A stretch of DNA of 64,000 bases from Candidatus Nitrospira neomarina (GCF_032051675.1 NZ_CP116968.1:3651001-3715000), one strand, 5' to 3'; positions 42,661-51,907 are shown, numbered from the stretch's first letter. Notes: generated by a model not told the origin, from the sequence alone. Program-made: numbers and translations.

Positions 42661-43367
42661 CCATTCCGGGATTCCGAGGAACCGGGGAAAGACTCCCCAA
42701 GGTTCAAACGATCAATTATTGGTAAAGGGGAATGAGGACCTATTGTCCTATTTGGAATTGGTCTGAATGCCGGCATTCGTAGTGGATATCCCCTTGAAAA
42801 ACCGCCTGATGGTCCGGAAAACCAATTTGCGGCCATAGGGGAATTCAGGCAGGTTAGACATGGGACATACCGTAAGGCCAGGCAACTGAAATACCTTATG
42901 CCGGGCCTGTAAAAAAACGTGGTGGTGGGTCTGGGTTGGGTGAGGGGGTTAAGAAGTTCTCCAATATCAAAAGGCTGGAGGCTTTTCTTCTATTGAAAGA
43001 ATGCCAAGTAGCCGGTTACTTCGGTCATTGAGGAATAAAAGAGGTTACAGATCCGCCGCCGAGCAGGGGAGCGCTAAAAAAACAGACACAGCCAAATCCT
43101 GATAATTGTGCAGGCTCTTGAAAAGCCTGCTGAATGCCAGCTTGATCATTGAGGGTTGCATCTTGCCTAACCACAAGAATTTCCTCAGCTCAACTCAATA
43201 GTCCCTCATAGTTTTTCGTTCCTTTCTGAATAGTCGTAATCAATACTTCTGACTTGCTATTTTTTTTGCGGACACATTCTCAGGCATATGAGCTTCGTAA
43301 ACGGGTTTCAGGGTTTCAGACCCCGCCGTGTAAGGAGTGGTTTGAGGACCTGCATGCCAATAAAATT
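42661..43367. other. Gene-free 0.7 kb downstream of the sigma-54 activator
   Basis: No credible gene. It contains the hairpin GGGGA-N5-TCCCC at 42683-42697 just after the activator stop (a possible weak terminator without a T-run) and a second hairpin, GCAGGCT-N7-AGCCTGC, near 43110. The rest shows nothing recognisable. Confidence 0.5.
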
Positions 43368-44258
43368 TTAGGCCTGCGGTGATTTCTCCACTGCAGGACG
43401 GGTCACCGCGCAGGTAAATTCCTGGCCTTGAAAATTGAGTAGGTACACTGAAATCTCAATAGGGAACTCCTGGCCATTTTTGGTGCGGTGGATCGATGGG
43501 TAGGATAAAGGTTGACCCTTCCGCAAGCTTTCCAGGCGTTGTTGGAATTTTTCATTGTCATGGTAGGGGGCGATGTCGGGAATACGAAGGGTTTTGAGTT
43601 CTTCCTGTGTATAACCTAAGGCGTCGCAAGCTGCCTGATTGGCAAAACGTAAGCGTTTATCCGAATCCGCTACCATGATTCCATTGGGTACATGATCAAA
43701 AGCGAATTGCATCAGTTGAGCATACTCTGCCAGCTGTTCATATGCGGTGAGGTTCAATGGGTGTTGCGTTGCGTCATGAAGGGAAGCCTCGGTGGAGCTT
43801 GGTTGAAGAAGGGAAGGAAAGGTAGCCATGGGATGGGTAGGTGCGAAAGAGCTTTGCCACCCTGCGATCGCAATGTTTCGTGCCAAACAGGCTCGTTGAA
43901 TGGCGGATTTAACTTCCTGCCGTTGGTACGGTTTGGTGAGATAAGCAAAGGCTTTCTCGAGGATGTCCGGATGGGCAGTCCGTCGTAAGGAGGTAAAGGC
44001 GGTCAACAGGATGACGGGAAGATGTGGATGCGTCTGAGAGAGTTCGTTGAGCACTTCAATGCCATCCCGATCTGGAAGTCCGACATCGAGCAGCACGATA
44101 TCATACGATGAGGTTGTACTTTTTTGGAGGGCGGCCCCTCCGGTCTCTACAGAATCCACCTCAAAGCCTTCCTGGCGAAGGTAGTCAGAGAGGGCAAGAA
44201 GGATGTCGGTGTCGTCATCCACGAGCAAAATGCGCGGCTTCGTGGACAAGGTTGACAT
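43368..44258 (-). CDS. REC-PAS response regulator without output domain (first)
   Basis: 296 aa from the ATG at 44258, with AAAGGAAAC upstream; the frame is open to 44315. REC: ILLVDDDTDILLALSDYLRQ, IVLLDVGLPDRDGIEVL, LLTAFTSL and AYLTKPYQ. A Ser/Thr/Pro-rich linker (about residues 130-175) leads to a PAS domain: MQFAFDHVPNGIMVADSDKR with LRFANQAACDALGYTQEELK and HRTKNGQEFPIEISVYLLNF. There is no HTH, kinase or GGDEF domain. The same layout recurs at 54912-55751. It is preceded by the paired palindromes at 44423-44459 and a weak sigma-54-like box. It probably acts by protein contact or as a phosphate sink. Confidence 0.9.
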   Translation of the reverse strand: MSTLSTKPRILLVDDDTDILLALSDYLRQEGFEVDSVETGGAALQKSTTSSYDIVLLDVGLPDRDGIEVLNELSQTHPHLPVILLTAFTSLRRTAHPDILEKAFAYLTKPYQRQEVKSAIQRACLARNIAIAGWQSSFAPTHPMATFPSLLQPSSTEASLHDATQHPLNLTAYEQLAEYAQLMQFAFDHVPNGIMVADSDKRLRFANQAACDALGYTQEELKTLRIPDIAPYHDNEKFQQRLESLRKGQPLSYPSIHRTKNGQEFPIEISVYLLNFQGQEFTCAVTRPAVEKSPQA

Positions 44259-44357
44259 GTTTCCTTTCTTTGGAGGCGAATCAGAGGATTGTAAAATTTT
44301 GGAAGAAAAGGTCACCTAGAAAAATCCCTATTTTCCTCCAGCCAATCAAAAAGCTCT

Positions 44358-44373
44358 GCAATTTATAGGCTTG
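44358..44373 (-). promoter_or_regulatory. Weak sigma-54-like box upstream of the first REC-PAS gene
   Basis: Minus strand AAGCCTATAAATTGCA: the -12 part (TTGCA) is good, but the -24 part has AG instead of the nearly invariant GG. It lies 50 bp from the paired palindromes and about 100 bp from the start codon. Confidence 0.3.
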
Positions 44374-44422
44374 GGTAAATGCTTGTTTTTCATAGAAAGT
44401 GGGACCTGTAAAAATTGGGAAC

Positions 44423-44459
44423 GTATCTCTTTAGATAACTGGTGTATCTAAACAGATAC
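44423..44459. promoter_or_regulatory. Paired palindromic operator/enhancer A
   Basis: Two 16-bp sites: GTATCTCTTTAGATAA (44423-44438) and the perfect palindrome GTATCTAAACAGATAC (44444-44459), start-to-start 21 bp, that is two helical turns. They lie 165 bp upstream of the REC-PAS start (44258). The same arrangement occurs at 48855 and 55965. Confidence 0.75.
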
Positions 44460-44486
44460 GTTTTTGACAGACCGCATGGGTGAATT

Positions 44487-46817
44487 TTAGGAGGGTGTGG
44501 TCGAGAGTGTTACGGGCAAGATAACACAGAAGCGACTCCCCTCTCCGGGAGAACTTTCCACCCAAATCGATCCGCCGTGAAGCTCGACTAAACTCTTCGT
44601 AATAGCCAAGCCGAGCCCAGCTCCCCGATTTTTCATTTCAGAAGATTGCCCCCGGTAAAAACGTTCAAAAATCGTCTGTTGTTCCTCGAGAGGAATGCCA
44701 CAGCCGCTATCAATGACGCATGTTTGAATCATGCCGTCATCCCGCTGGTTGACTTCCACTTTCACGGTCCCGGGAGGTTCTGTAAATTTCAGGGCATTGT
44801 TGATGAGGTTGGTAAAAATCTGAACGAGTTTATCACGATCGCCCTGGATGAATCCGATGGGATCGGAAATATGGGCTTCGAGAATGAGTGAACGTTCCTG
44901 CGCGATAGATTGCAACGTTTCCACCACCTCTCTGGCGAGGCTGCCCATGTTGACGGGGCTCCGGTGCAAGTCCATGCGGCCTGCTTCGATGCGGGAAAGG
45001 TCCAAGAGATCATTGATCATCCGAGTGAGTCGTTCGATGTTGTATTTCATCCGTTCGAGATAGAATGATTGTCGGTCATTTAGTTCGCCGACCAGGCCAT
45101 CCAACATGTTTTCCACCAACCCTTTAATAGAGGTCATCGGGGTGCGAAGTTCATGTGAGACAATGGACACGAAGGAGGACTTTAACCGGTCTAATTCCTG
45201 AAGACGTTCATTGGCGGACTGCAAATCTTGCGTGCGTTCTTTGACCCGTTCTTCAAGCGTTTGAGCGAGCTTTTCGACTTCCTCATAGGTTTGTGCGTTG
45301 TCGATGGCCACCGCCACGTGACTGGCTATGGTCAAAAGCAAATCCAGATCTTCCTGCGTGCAGCGTTGATGGCCCCGATCGGCTCCCAGATACCCCAGCA
45401 CGCGTTGATGGCTCAGCAGCGGGGCGCACACAAAAGAGATCACTTCCATTTGTCGACAGATGGGCAGAATGAGAGGGCTCATCTGATGGGCTATTTCCTC
45501 CAGATCATATGCCAAGACCGGACGTCCGTGGAGCAAAAGGGTTTCATCTATGCTTCCTGGAGAAATGGGAAATTCAAGGTGTCGGATTCGCTTCTCAAAT
45601 TCCAGAGGCACCCCTGACACATCGGAGACCCTGGCTTTCGTGCCTCCAGGATTCTGGAGAACGAGGATCATACGTTGGAATCCCAGATTTTTTCGAAGAA
45701 GCTTCAGGACGGTGGAAAACAGTTTTTGGACATCGAGTGTCGAAGTAATCACAATTCCGGTTTGGTGCAACGTACTGAGTTGCGTGACCTGCTTGGTGAT
45801 GGTGTGAACATAATGAGAGATGGCTTCTTCACGTTGTTGGAGGGCCCGCGCCATCCGATCGATGCTGGTGGTGAGTTGTCCCACTTCATCCTGGGTGTCT
45901 GTCGTGACCGTCACAGACAAATCTCCTTCAGCGATTTTTCTAGAGGCAACTGCCAAATGCTGAAGGGGTGTGACGATGCGATTGGCTAGGAGAATTGTGA
46001 GAAGAATACCCACGAGGATGATTCCCACGGTGAGGAGCCCGATGTGCCACACCGTTTGATTGAGCGATTGTTGCATGTGTGTGGTGGTGATACCGATTTG
46101 GATAATGCCGATGATGGGGGACGGTTTGGTGGAAACCCTGCGACTGTCTTGAAGGGTTTCTGACGCCAGTAGGTCGATCGTCGACAGACGTCTCTCTTGA
46201 CGATAGACCGGAAGAGCCAAATCATAAATGGTTTCTGATCCGATTCGGAATTTTTCTGCTCCCTTTCGTTCTGCCGACCTATCAGGGAGAAGTCCTTCAT
46301 TGTGTGGTGAGGTATGTAAGACCGTCACAAGGGGCTCGTTTTTGGGATTTTGGGGAGCTGGCCTGAGCAGCCCTTCCGTGAGGGAATCATCCGGGAATAT
46401 GGGCCGCGTTTCGTCACGGGTCAGCTTTGTGGTATCGACCAATTTTCCTTTTGATTTCCCGACTAGCACGTGGCCGTGCTGATCTCGTGCAATGGCATAA
46501 ATAACTTCCGGTGCCGATAACGCGCCATCCAGCATGGTCTCTAGATAGTGCGTATCTTGAATGATGAGTCGATTGACGCTGACCTTGTTCAGTGTTTTAA
46601 CCAGAATCGTTCCGGTTTTGAGGAGCGCGCCTTTCATGACTTCGGCTTCTTGTTGGATGAGGTATCCACTGAGACTGGAGCAGGCAAGGACAATGACCAA
46701 ACTAACAAACAATGAAAATTTTGCTCGTAATGAGAGAAAACCCCTCGGCATTGGAGTGGGGTCGGTTCGGAGAAGGGATGAGGGTTGGGGCAGCTGGGGC
46801 CTAAAATCGCTCATCAA
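44487..46817 (-). CDS. Membrane sensor histidine kinase (HAMP-GAF-HisKA-HATPase)
   Basis: 776 aa. The first membrane helix is around residues 30-48 (FSLFVSLVIVLACSSLSGYL) and the periplasmic sensor region extends to about 255. The second helix is HIGLLTVGIILVGILLTILL, followed by HAMP (ANRIVTPLQHLAVASRKIAE, DEVGQLTTSIDRMARAL). A GAF domain follows (about 350-505, including ISFVCAPLLSHQRVLGYLGA), then a coiled coil. HisKA has the phospho-His in SFVSIVSHELRTPMTSIKGL; HATPase has NLINNALKF, IDSGCGIPLEEQ and GAGLGLAITKSLVELHGG. Its ATG overlaps the end of the substrate-binding gene by 17 bp. The REC-PAS gene lies downstream past operator A. Confidence 0.93.
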   Translation of the reverse strand: MMSDFRPQLPQPSSLLRTDPTPMPRGFLSLRAKFSLFVSLVIVLACSSLSGYLIQQEAEVMKGALLKTGTILVKTLNKVSVNRLIIQDTHYLETMLDGALSAPEVIYAIARDQHGHVLVGKSKGKLVDTTKLTRDETRPIFPDDSLTEGLLRPAPQNPKNEPLVTVLHTSPHNEGLLPDRSAERKGAEKFRIGSETIYDLALPVYRQERRLSTIDLLASETLQDSRRVSTKPSPIIGIIQIGITTTHMQQSLNQTVWHIGLLTVGIILVGILLTILLANRIVTPLQHLAVASRKIAEGDLSVTVTTDTQDEVGQLTTSIDRMARALQQREEAISHYVHTITKQVTQLSTLHQTGIVITSTLDVQKLFSTVLKLLRKNLGFQRMILVLQNPGGTKARVSDVSGVPLEFEKRIRHLEFPISPGSIDETLLLHGRPVLAYDLEEIAHQMSPLILPICRQMEVISFVCAPLLSHQRVLGYLGADRGHQRCTQEDLDLLLTIASHVAVAIDNAQTYEEVEKLAQTLEERVKERTQDLQSANERLQELDRLKSSFVSIVSHELRTPMTSIKGLVENMLDGLVGELNDRQSFYLERMKYNIERLTRMINDLLDLSRIEAGRMDLHRSPVNMGSLAREVVETLQSIAQERSLILEAHISDPIGFIQGDRDKLVQIFTNLINNALKFTEPPGTVKVEVNQRDDGMIQTCVIDSGCGIPLEEQQTIFERFYRGQSSEMKNRGAGLGLAITKSLVELHGGSIWVESSPGEGSRFCVILPVTLSTTPS

Positions 46818-47760
46818 AGTGCCTCAGGACGTCCGGGGTCAGAGACAGGCCCAAATACTTGGCGGACTTCTGGTTGATGGATTGATGGACGCGTTCAGGA
46901 GGAATAATTGTTCCCAACACAGATGAAGACGTTTGTTTGGCTAACTGTTGAGTAAGCCGAGCAGCTTGGGTGCCGATGTCCGCATAACGGACATACGCAC
47001 CGACAACAGCGCCGCTATGCACTAACGCGGAAGAAAAACCTACGACGGGAATATTGGCTTCTAAGGTCGTGCTTATCAAAAAGTCCAGCGTGCTTTCGGT
47101 GAGAACGGTACTGTCGGGTAAAAGCCATAAGGCGTCGATGTGATCTTTGAGGGCATTGAGTGCGGGAGCGACCTCTTGTTCTTGATGTATTTCTTCGGAG
47201 AGGATTTTGATCCCCAATGCGTTAACGTCATGGAGAAGTTGTCTATACATCTCGTCTGTTTTTTGCGGATCGAAAAGTACTCCGATGCGTGAAACCTTGG
47301 GTGCCAAAGCGCGCAAAGATTGTAGCGGTTGGCGAAACGGGACCTTCAGAGAGAGACCGACCATATTAGTGCCCGGCAAATCATATTGTTCCGGATCAAG
47401 AACCAAACAAAATATGACGGGAATATCCGGAATTTCGAGTTTGGCAGCAAGAGCCGCTTTTAATCCCACGGCCAGCACAACCTTCACATTGGATGCCCCA
47501 ATGCGCCGAGCTAGCTGGCGGCCTTTTGCCATGTCCCCATGGAGGTCATATTCCCTGATAATCTGAATAGAGGAAGGGAGAGCCGATGTAAATGCGGAAA
47601 TGGCCTCAGAATAGGCGTTGATATCTGCCGACTTCAGGATAGCGACTTCCTGCGCAGAGGTGATTGTGGATAGGTCGAGGAAAATTCCCACACATACGAT
47701 CATCCAGACAAGCTTCCTCAAATAGGCTGATCGGTGGAAAATAGCCCTCAAATTGTTCAT
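46801..47760 (-). CDS. ABC_sub_bind-type periplasmic substrate-binding protein
   Basis: 319 aa. A signal peptide (VWMIVCVGIFLDLSTITSA) precedes a PF04392-like fold: VAILKSADINAYSEAISAFT, GDMAKGRQLARRIGASNVKV and VVLAVGLKAALAAKLEIPDI, then PVIFCLVLDPEQYDLPGTNM, the pivot RIGVLFDPQKTDEMYRQLL, and LWLLPDSTVLTESTLDFLIS with VGFSSALVHSGAVVG. No ABC permease or ATPase gene is nearby; instead it is fused by overlap to the sensor kinase, so it likely serves as the kinase's periplasmic ligand sensor. The ligand may be amino-acid- or nucleobase-like by family analogy only. Confidence 0.88.
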   Translation of the reverse strand: MNNLRAIFHRSAYLRKLVWMIVCVGIFLDLSTITSAQEVAILKSADINAYSEAISAFTSALPSSIQIIREYDLHGDMAKGRQLARRIGASNVKVVLAVGLKAALAAKLEIPDIPVIFCLVLDPEQYDLPGTNMVGLSLKVPFRQPLQSLRALAPKVSRIGVLFDPQKTDEMYRQLLHDVNALGIKILSEEIHQEQEVAPALNALKDHIDALWLLPDSTVLTESTLDFLISTTLEANIPVVGFSSALVHSGAVVGAYVRYADIGTQAARLTQQLAKQTSSSVLGTIIPPERVHQSINQKSAKYLGLSLTPDVLRHFDERF

Positions 47761-48282
47761 CGTGTCTCAGGGACGTTTATGAAGTTGTTTGTTCTACCAT
47801 ATGGTCAGGAAATGGTTGAGGGTTGATTCATTCGAAACCAAAAAAAAGTGTTTACATGGTCGGGTGTCCGGGTATTTAGATTCTTCCTTCATAATCTTTC
47901 CTGCTTGTGAGGGAAAGACTCGGAGATTTCATTCATCGCCAATCTAGGCTCTGATCTCTCATCAGGAATAATCGTATTTTCTTTCAGCGTTTTCTGGTCG
48001 AAGGGCAAACGCAACCTTCACCCTGAAGTCTTACCCAAATATTGAAAAGAAGCAAGGGTAGTACCGGTGGAAAGCTCGCAACAAAATGTCTGGAAATTTC
48101 CTGTCGGAAATGAACAGGAATTTAAGTGGATGAGGGCCTAGGAAGCGAGCAAGAGCGGAAATCGTCTAGGAGGGATGCTCAGATGGAATGGGAAATTTTG
48201 TTTAAACTAATGGAGAAATACCTCGATGTTCGCAGCTATTTCCAAGACCACTCTGGCACCGACTGCCTGTGGCTGTAATAAC
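47761..48282. other. Intergenic region upstream of the substrate-binding/kinase operon
   Basis: About 520 bp, no gene. No sigma-54 box or GTATCT palindrome was found here on either strand, so this operon is probably not part of the palindrome regulon. A housekeeping promoter must exist but is not obvious. Confidence 0.5.
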
Positions 48283-48624
48283 TTATGGTACGCGATGCCA
48301 CTCGTATTCTGAAACAAACTGGTTAGTGAGTGAGCGAATCAATCTGGATTCTGCCGTTTCACGTATTATGGGAGTCTGATAATGCGGTTGCCATCCACAA
48401 TTAAGACAGCGGACCACGGTTTCATTCGAAGTTTCTCCACCCTCTTGATGCACCAGGCCTTGGCATTTTGGACATTGATCGAGTGCGTCGGCACAGTAGG
48501 CCGATGGATCGGGTCTGAGGGAATCCAAATGGATACGAGTATGGCGTCGGCGAATTTTTCTCTGGGTGGTGGCCGGATTATTCGCGGATGAATTGGTTCT
48601 TTGTTGGAGAGTGGATTTCATCAT
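48283..48624 (-). CDS. Small zinc-ribbon protein under a predicted sigma-54 promoter
   Basis: 113 aa from the ATG at 48624 (MMKSTLQQRTNSS), preceded by GAAAGGGA; the frame is open to 48699. The N-terminus is basic (TTQRKIRRRHTRIHLDSL). A zinc knuckle follows: DQCPKCQGLVHQEGGE, then VVRCLNCGWQPHYQTP. The C-terminus is helical (ESRLIRSLTNQFVSEYEWHR). Family not recognised; the metal site suggests nucleic-acid or protein binding. It has both a near-consensus sigma-54 promoter (48730-48745) and paired palindromes (48855-48891) upstream, so it appears to be a dedicated output gene of the regulon. Confidence 0.75.
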   Translation of the reverse strand: MMKSTLQQRTNSSANNPATTQRKIRRRHTRIHLDSLRPDPSAYCADALDQCPKCQGLVHQEGGETSNETVVRCLNCGWQPHYQTPIIRETAESRLIRSLTNQFVSEYEWHRVP

Positions 48625-48729
48625 GTGGATCCCTTTCTTAAAATAAATGCCGTGGTGAGGTAGCCTTAAGTCTTCAGGATTATTCACACTCCATCGCAAT
48701 TATGCTTCCCGATGGTACTTAGAGAATCA

Positions 48730-48745
48730 AGCAAGAGAAGTGCCT
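48730..48745 (-). promoter_or_regulatory. Sigma-54 (-24/-12) promoter of the zinc-ribbon gene
   Basis: Minus strand AGGCACTTCTCTTGCT against the consensus TGGCACGNNNNTTGCW: only the first base and the G after the -24 box differ. The predicted start of transcription near 48719 gives a leader of about 95 nt. Confidence 0.8.
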
Positions 48746-48854
48746 GAAGGACTTGAATAAATCCTCGGAAGTAAATGCCAACAATTATTAAGCACTAAGG
48801 TGCGAAAAGAAATTGAAGCTTACACAAGGGCAGAGGGGAAGAAAGAATCACTAG

Positions 48855-48891
48855 GTATCTAAATGGATACAGAATGTATCTCATCAGATAC
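48855..48891. promoter_or_regulatory. Paired palindromic operator/enhancer B
   Basis: GTATCTAAATGGATAC (48855-48870) and the perfect GTATCTCATCAGATAC (48876-48891), start-to-start 21 bp. They lie 110 bp upstream of the sigma-54 promoter, the usual place for enhancer sites of NtrC-type activators. Confidence 0.82.
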
Positions 48892-48997
48892 ATGTAATGG
48901 GTGGTGCAAATTTTTAGGGAACGGCAGGGAGATATGGCGTGTATGGGAAAAGGGAGACTTCCTGGCCTTTCATCCTGCGGCGGGAAGGGAGATCTGA

Positions 48998-49804
48998 TTA
49001 TATCTTTGAGCAGGTGACGCGAAAGAGTTGTTGGTCATCCAGGCGCAGGGCAACGAGTTCACGTCCCCACACGCATCCACCGTCGATCCCGAACACGCCT
49101 GGGCCTTTCACGACTCCTAAGGCGGACCAATGACCAAAAATAATAGTGTCCTCTTGTGTCGCTCGATTGGGAACTTTGAACCATGGCATATATCCCGGAG
49201 GGGCGTCGTCGGGATGCCCTTTAAACGAAAACTCAGGAATTCCTTCTTTGGTGCAGACCCGAAGGCGTGTCAGGACATTGGTCGTGAGACTTAACCGTTC
49301 GTCATGGCTCAGATGGGGGGAAAACTCAATGGGTTTTCGAAAATAGATTGCCGGTAAGTACTGGTGAAAATTCTCATCCCGTAAGGCTTCCTCCACCTCT
49401 CGAGCTAACTCCAGTACTTGGGATATGGACCAGGAAGGTAAGAGGCCTGCATGAATCAGGCAATATCCATTTTCGACGTGGGCAAGGGGTCGAAACCGCA
49501 ACCAGGTGAGCAATTCATCCACATCGGGTGCCGAGAGTACCGATTGTAAGGTGTCTTTTCGACTAAGAGTGGTGACTCTGGCCCACACCGCCAAAAGATG
49601 TACGTCATGATTGCCCAACACGGTGATGGCCGAGTTCCCTAGCTCCTTGATGAGGCGAAGCACTTCCAGGGAAGCCGGTCCTCGATTGACTAAGTCTCCA
49701 ACGAACCAGAGTCGATCGGATGCGGGATTGAAGCGAATCTTTTCCAACAGATGGTGTAAGCCCTGGACGCATCCCTGTACATCTCCAATTGCATAAGTAG
49801 CCAT
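48998..49804 (-). CDS. apaH: Symmetrical bis(5'-nucleosyl)-tetraphosphatase
   Basis: Cleaves Ap4A to two ADP and removes Np4-type RNA caps. 268 aa metallophosphoesterase: YAIGDVQGCVQGLHHLLEKI, WFVGDLVNRGPASLEVLRLI, VLGNHDVHLLAVW, CLIHAGLLPSW and IIFGHWSALG, i.e. all five metal-binding blocks (GDxxG, GDLVxRGP, GNHD, HAG, GHW). The length matches the ApaH family. It is divergent from the alpha/beta-hydrolase gene. Confidence 0.94.
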   Translation of the reverse strand: MATYAIGDVQGCVQGLHHLLEKIRFNPASDRLWFVGDLVNRGPASLEVLRLIKELGNSAITVLGNHDVHLLAVWARVTTLSRKDTLQSVLSAPDVDELLTWLRFRPLAHVENGYCLIHAGLLPSWSISQVLELAREVEEALRDENFHQYLPAIYFRKPIEFSPHLSHDERLSLTTNVLTRLRVCTKEGIPEFSFKGHPDDAPPGYMPWFKVPNRATQEDTIIFGHWSALGVVKGPGVFGIDGGCVWGRELVALRLDDQQLFRVTCSKI

Positions 49805-49906
49805 CGTGAAGGATCCTCGGATGGTAAAAGAAATATCTACTGGAAGAATACCCTAATTTAGCATTTTTTATCCGTCTTGGTGCCCCTGTCTTGCTACAAT
49901 GGGCCG

Positions 49907-50668
49907 ATGTTTGAAGGAGTCTTTGTATTTCAGCCCTCTTCTTGGGAAGATCGGAATTGGGCGAGTCTCAGTGGACTGCCTTTAGAAGAGGTGTGGCTTC
50001 CAGTTGATGAGTCAGCCACCATATTCGGCTGGTTTGTTAACGCCGGACCGAACAAGCCGGTGCTTCTTTGGTGTCATGGGAATGCCGGTAACATTAGTCA
50101 TCGATTAGACAATATCCGTCAGCTGTATCGGCGCGGATTATCTGTTTTCATCTTTGATTATCGTGGGTATGGTCGGAGCACCGGCACTCCAACAGAGCCC
50201 GGCATGTATCAGGATGCCCTAGCCTCCTATGACTATGTCTTAAACCGACGTGGAATTGCCTCGAGCCGGATTGTCGTGTTTGGACGGTCTTTGGGCGCTT
50301 GTGTGGCCGGTGAAGTGGCCATTCTCCGGCCATCGGCCGGAGTCATTCTTGAGGGGGCATTTCCTTCTATCCAGGCCATGTCGGACCACCATTACTTAGG
50401 ATTGCCCGCCCGCTGGTTGCTAAATGCGAACTTCAACCTGATTGAAAGGTTGGCCAAGCTCAGGCGTCCGCTCTTGGTGATTCATGGCGAAAAGGATTCC
50501 ATTGTTCCGATGGCCCTGGGGCGGAAGGTCTATGATGCAGCACATGAGCCTAAACAATGGTTTGTGGTAGTGGGTGCAGGACATAATGATGTGCCGTTTG
50601 TTGGGGGAACCTCCTATTTTCAAAAAATCACAAGCTTTGTTCAGACTTTAATCGAGAGGTCTCCGTGA
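49907..50668 (+). CDS. Alpha/beta hydrolase (ABHD13/YfhR-like)
   Basis: 253 aa from the ATG at 49907 (MFEGVFVFQPSSWEDRNW). Oxyanion block VLLWCHGNAGNISHRLDN, nucleophile elbow VFGRSLGACVAGEVA, acid VIHGEKDSIVPM and histidine GAGHNDVPFVGG, so the triad is complete. It resembles the serine-aminopeptidase S33/ABHD13-like group (YRGYGRSTGTPTEPG). No clear signal peptide; cytoplasmic or membrane-associated. Substrate unknown. The MOSC and methyltransferase genes follow on the same strand. Confidence 0.92.
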   Translation: MFEGVFVFQPSSWEDRNWASLSGLPLEEVWLPVDESATIFGWFVNAGPNKPVLLWCHGNAGNISHRLDNIRQLYRRGLSVFIFDYRGYGRSTGTPTEPGMYQDALASYDYVLNRRGIASSRIVVFGRSLGACVAGEVAILRPSAGVILEGAFPSIQAMSDHHYLGLPARWLLNANFNLIERLAKLRRPLLVIHGEKDSIVPMALGRKVYDAAHEPKQWFVVVGAGHNDVPFVGGTSYFQKITSFVQTLIERSP

Positions 50669-50756
50669 TTGATGTAGTCCTGGTTGACCATCCTTTCGAT
50701 CGATGGCTACCATCCTCTTTGTCTCGGACGGGTATGTCGGTGATGTAAAGATTTTT

Positions 50757-51248
50757 ATGGGTTCTGTTGCGTATCTCTATCAAATTAATCGTTCTCCAGG
50801 TGGACTCCCCAAGCTGCCCGTGCCCGAGGCGTGGATTACGTTCAAAGGAATGGATGGAGACCGGCACCGGAATCGGGCTTTGCATGGCGGCCCGGATCGG
50901 GCCTTATGCCTGTTCTCGTTTGAGGTCCTGGAGGCCTTGCAACAAGAGGGGCACACAGTACACCCTGGAGCCTCGGGAGAAAATTTCACTCTAGCCGGAC
51001 TAAACTGGACACAGCTGAAACCAGGGGACCATCTGAAAATTGGAGAAGAGGTGCAGATCAAACTGACAAGTTATTGTGAACCGTGTCGTCATAATGCGCA
51101 ATGGTTTGTGAATGGCGACTTTTCGCGGATCTCGCACCGGCAATACCCCGGATGGAGCCGATTGTATGCTCGGGTCTTGTTCGAAGGACGGGTACGGCAA
51201 GGTGATGGTGTGTGGGTCGTGACGTCGCCGAATAGGAATATGAAATGA
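50757..51248 (+). CDS. MOSC-domain protein
   Basis: 163 aa from the ATG at 50757 (MGSVAYLYQINRSPGGLPKL); a start at 50703 is in frame. The MOSC (Moco sulfurase C-terminal) fold is recognisable by GDRHRNRALHGGPDRALCLF, GASGENFTLAGLNWTQLKPG and the conserved cysteine region SYCEPCRHNAQWF. YiiM-like members reduce N-hydroxylated compounds with molybdenum cofactor; the Cys in EPCRH may ligate it. It overlaps the next gene by 4 bases (ATGA). Confidence 0.88.
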   Translation: MGSVAYLYQINRSPGGLPKLPVPEAWITFKGMDGDRHRNRALHGGPDRALCLFSFEVLEALQQEGHTVHPGASGENFTLAGLNWTQLKPGDHLKIGEEVQIKLTSYCEPCRHNAQWFVNGDFSRISHRQYPGWSRLYARVLFEGRVRQGDGVWVVTSPNRNMK

Positions 51249-51907
51249 TGGAACGGGTTCTCGAACCGGAAATTATGGATGATCCGGTGCAAGTTCAGGC
51301 CTATGCCGAAGCGGATTTTCAAGAAGAAAATCAGGGGTTTGTGGATACCTTTCTTCGACTCTATGAGGACCGTGATGGCCCTCATGTTGTGGATGTGGGG
51401 TGCGGCCCCGGAGATATCGCCATCCGCCTGGCCCGTAATCATCCCACCTGTCTGATTACAGGAATTGATGCCTCCATTCCCATGATCACCTGGGCGGAAC
51501 AGGCAGTGAAGCAAGCCGGGTTAGCTCATCGAATAGAGTTTCTGTCCCAACGGTTTCAAGATGTCAAATTGGCTACTCCAGCTGACGCCGTGATGTCGAA
51601 CAGTTTGGCCCACCATGTTCCCAATCCGTTACGATTTTGGTATGAGATAAAAAAAATGATCAAGCCAGGTGGGCTAGTGGTGGTCATGGATCTCCTGCGT
51701 CCGGATTCTCCCGAGGAAGCGCAGGCGCTCGTTGACCAGTATGCAGCTCATGAACCGGAGAGATTAAAAAAGGATTTCTTTCACTCCCTGTTGGCGGCCT
51801 TTACGGAGGATGAGGTGGCTGCCCACCTCGCAGAGCTTAATTTAAGCCGCTTGATGGTAGATGTCCCGGATGATCGGCATTGGATCGTGTACGGGCGTGT
51901 GTACTGA
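51245..51907 (+). CDS. Class I SAM-dependent methyltransferase
   Basis: 220 aa. SAM motif I VVDVGCGPGDIAIRLA, motif II GIDASIPMITWAEQA, the motif-IV-like ADAVMSNSLAHHV and motif VI MIKPGGLVVVMDLLRP. It resembles methyltransferases of the UbiE/arsenite type only in the fold; the substrate is unknown. Its start overlaps the MOSC stop (ATGA), so it is co-translated with it. tRNA-Gln begins 53 bp after its stop. Confidence 0.88.
   Translation: MMERVLEPEIMDDPVQVQAYAEADFQEENQGFVDTFLRLYEDRDGPHVVDVGCGPGDIAIRLARNHPTCLITGIDASIPMITWAEQAVKQAGLAHRIEFLSQRFQDVKLATPADAVMSNSLAHHVPNPLRFWYEIKKMIKPGGLVVVMDLLRPDSPEEAQALVDQYAAHEPERLKKDFFHSLLAAFTEDEVAAHLAELNLSRLMVDVPDDRHWIVYGRVY

Noticed and set aside
48248-48263. 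TGGCACCGACTGCCTG as a plus-strand sigma-54 promoter
   Set aside because: The -24 part is good but GC is not at the required 10-bp spacing, and no plus-strand gene follows.
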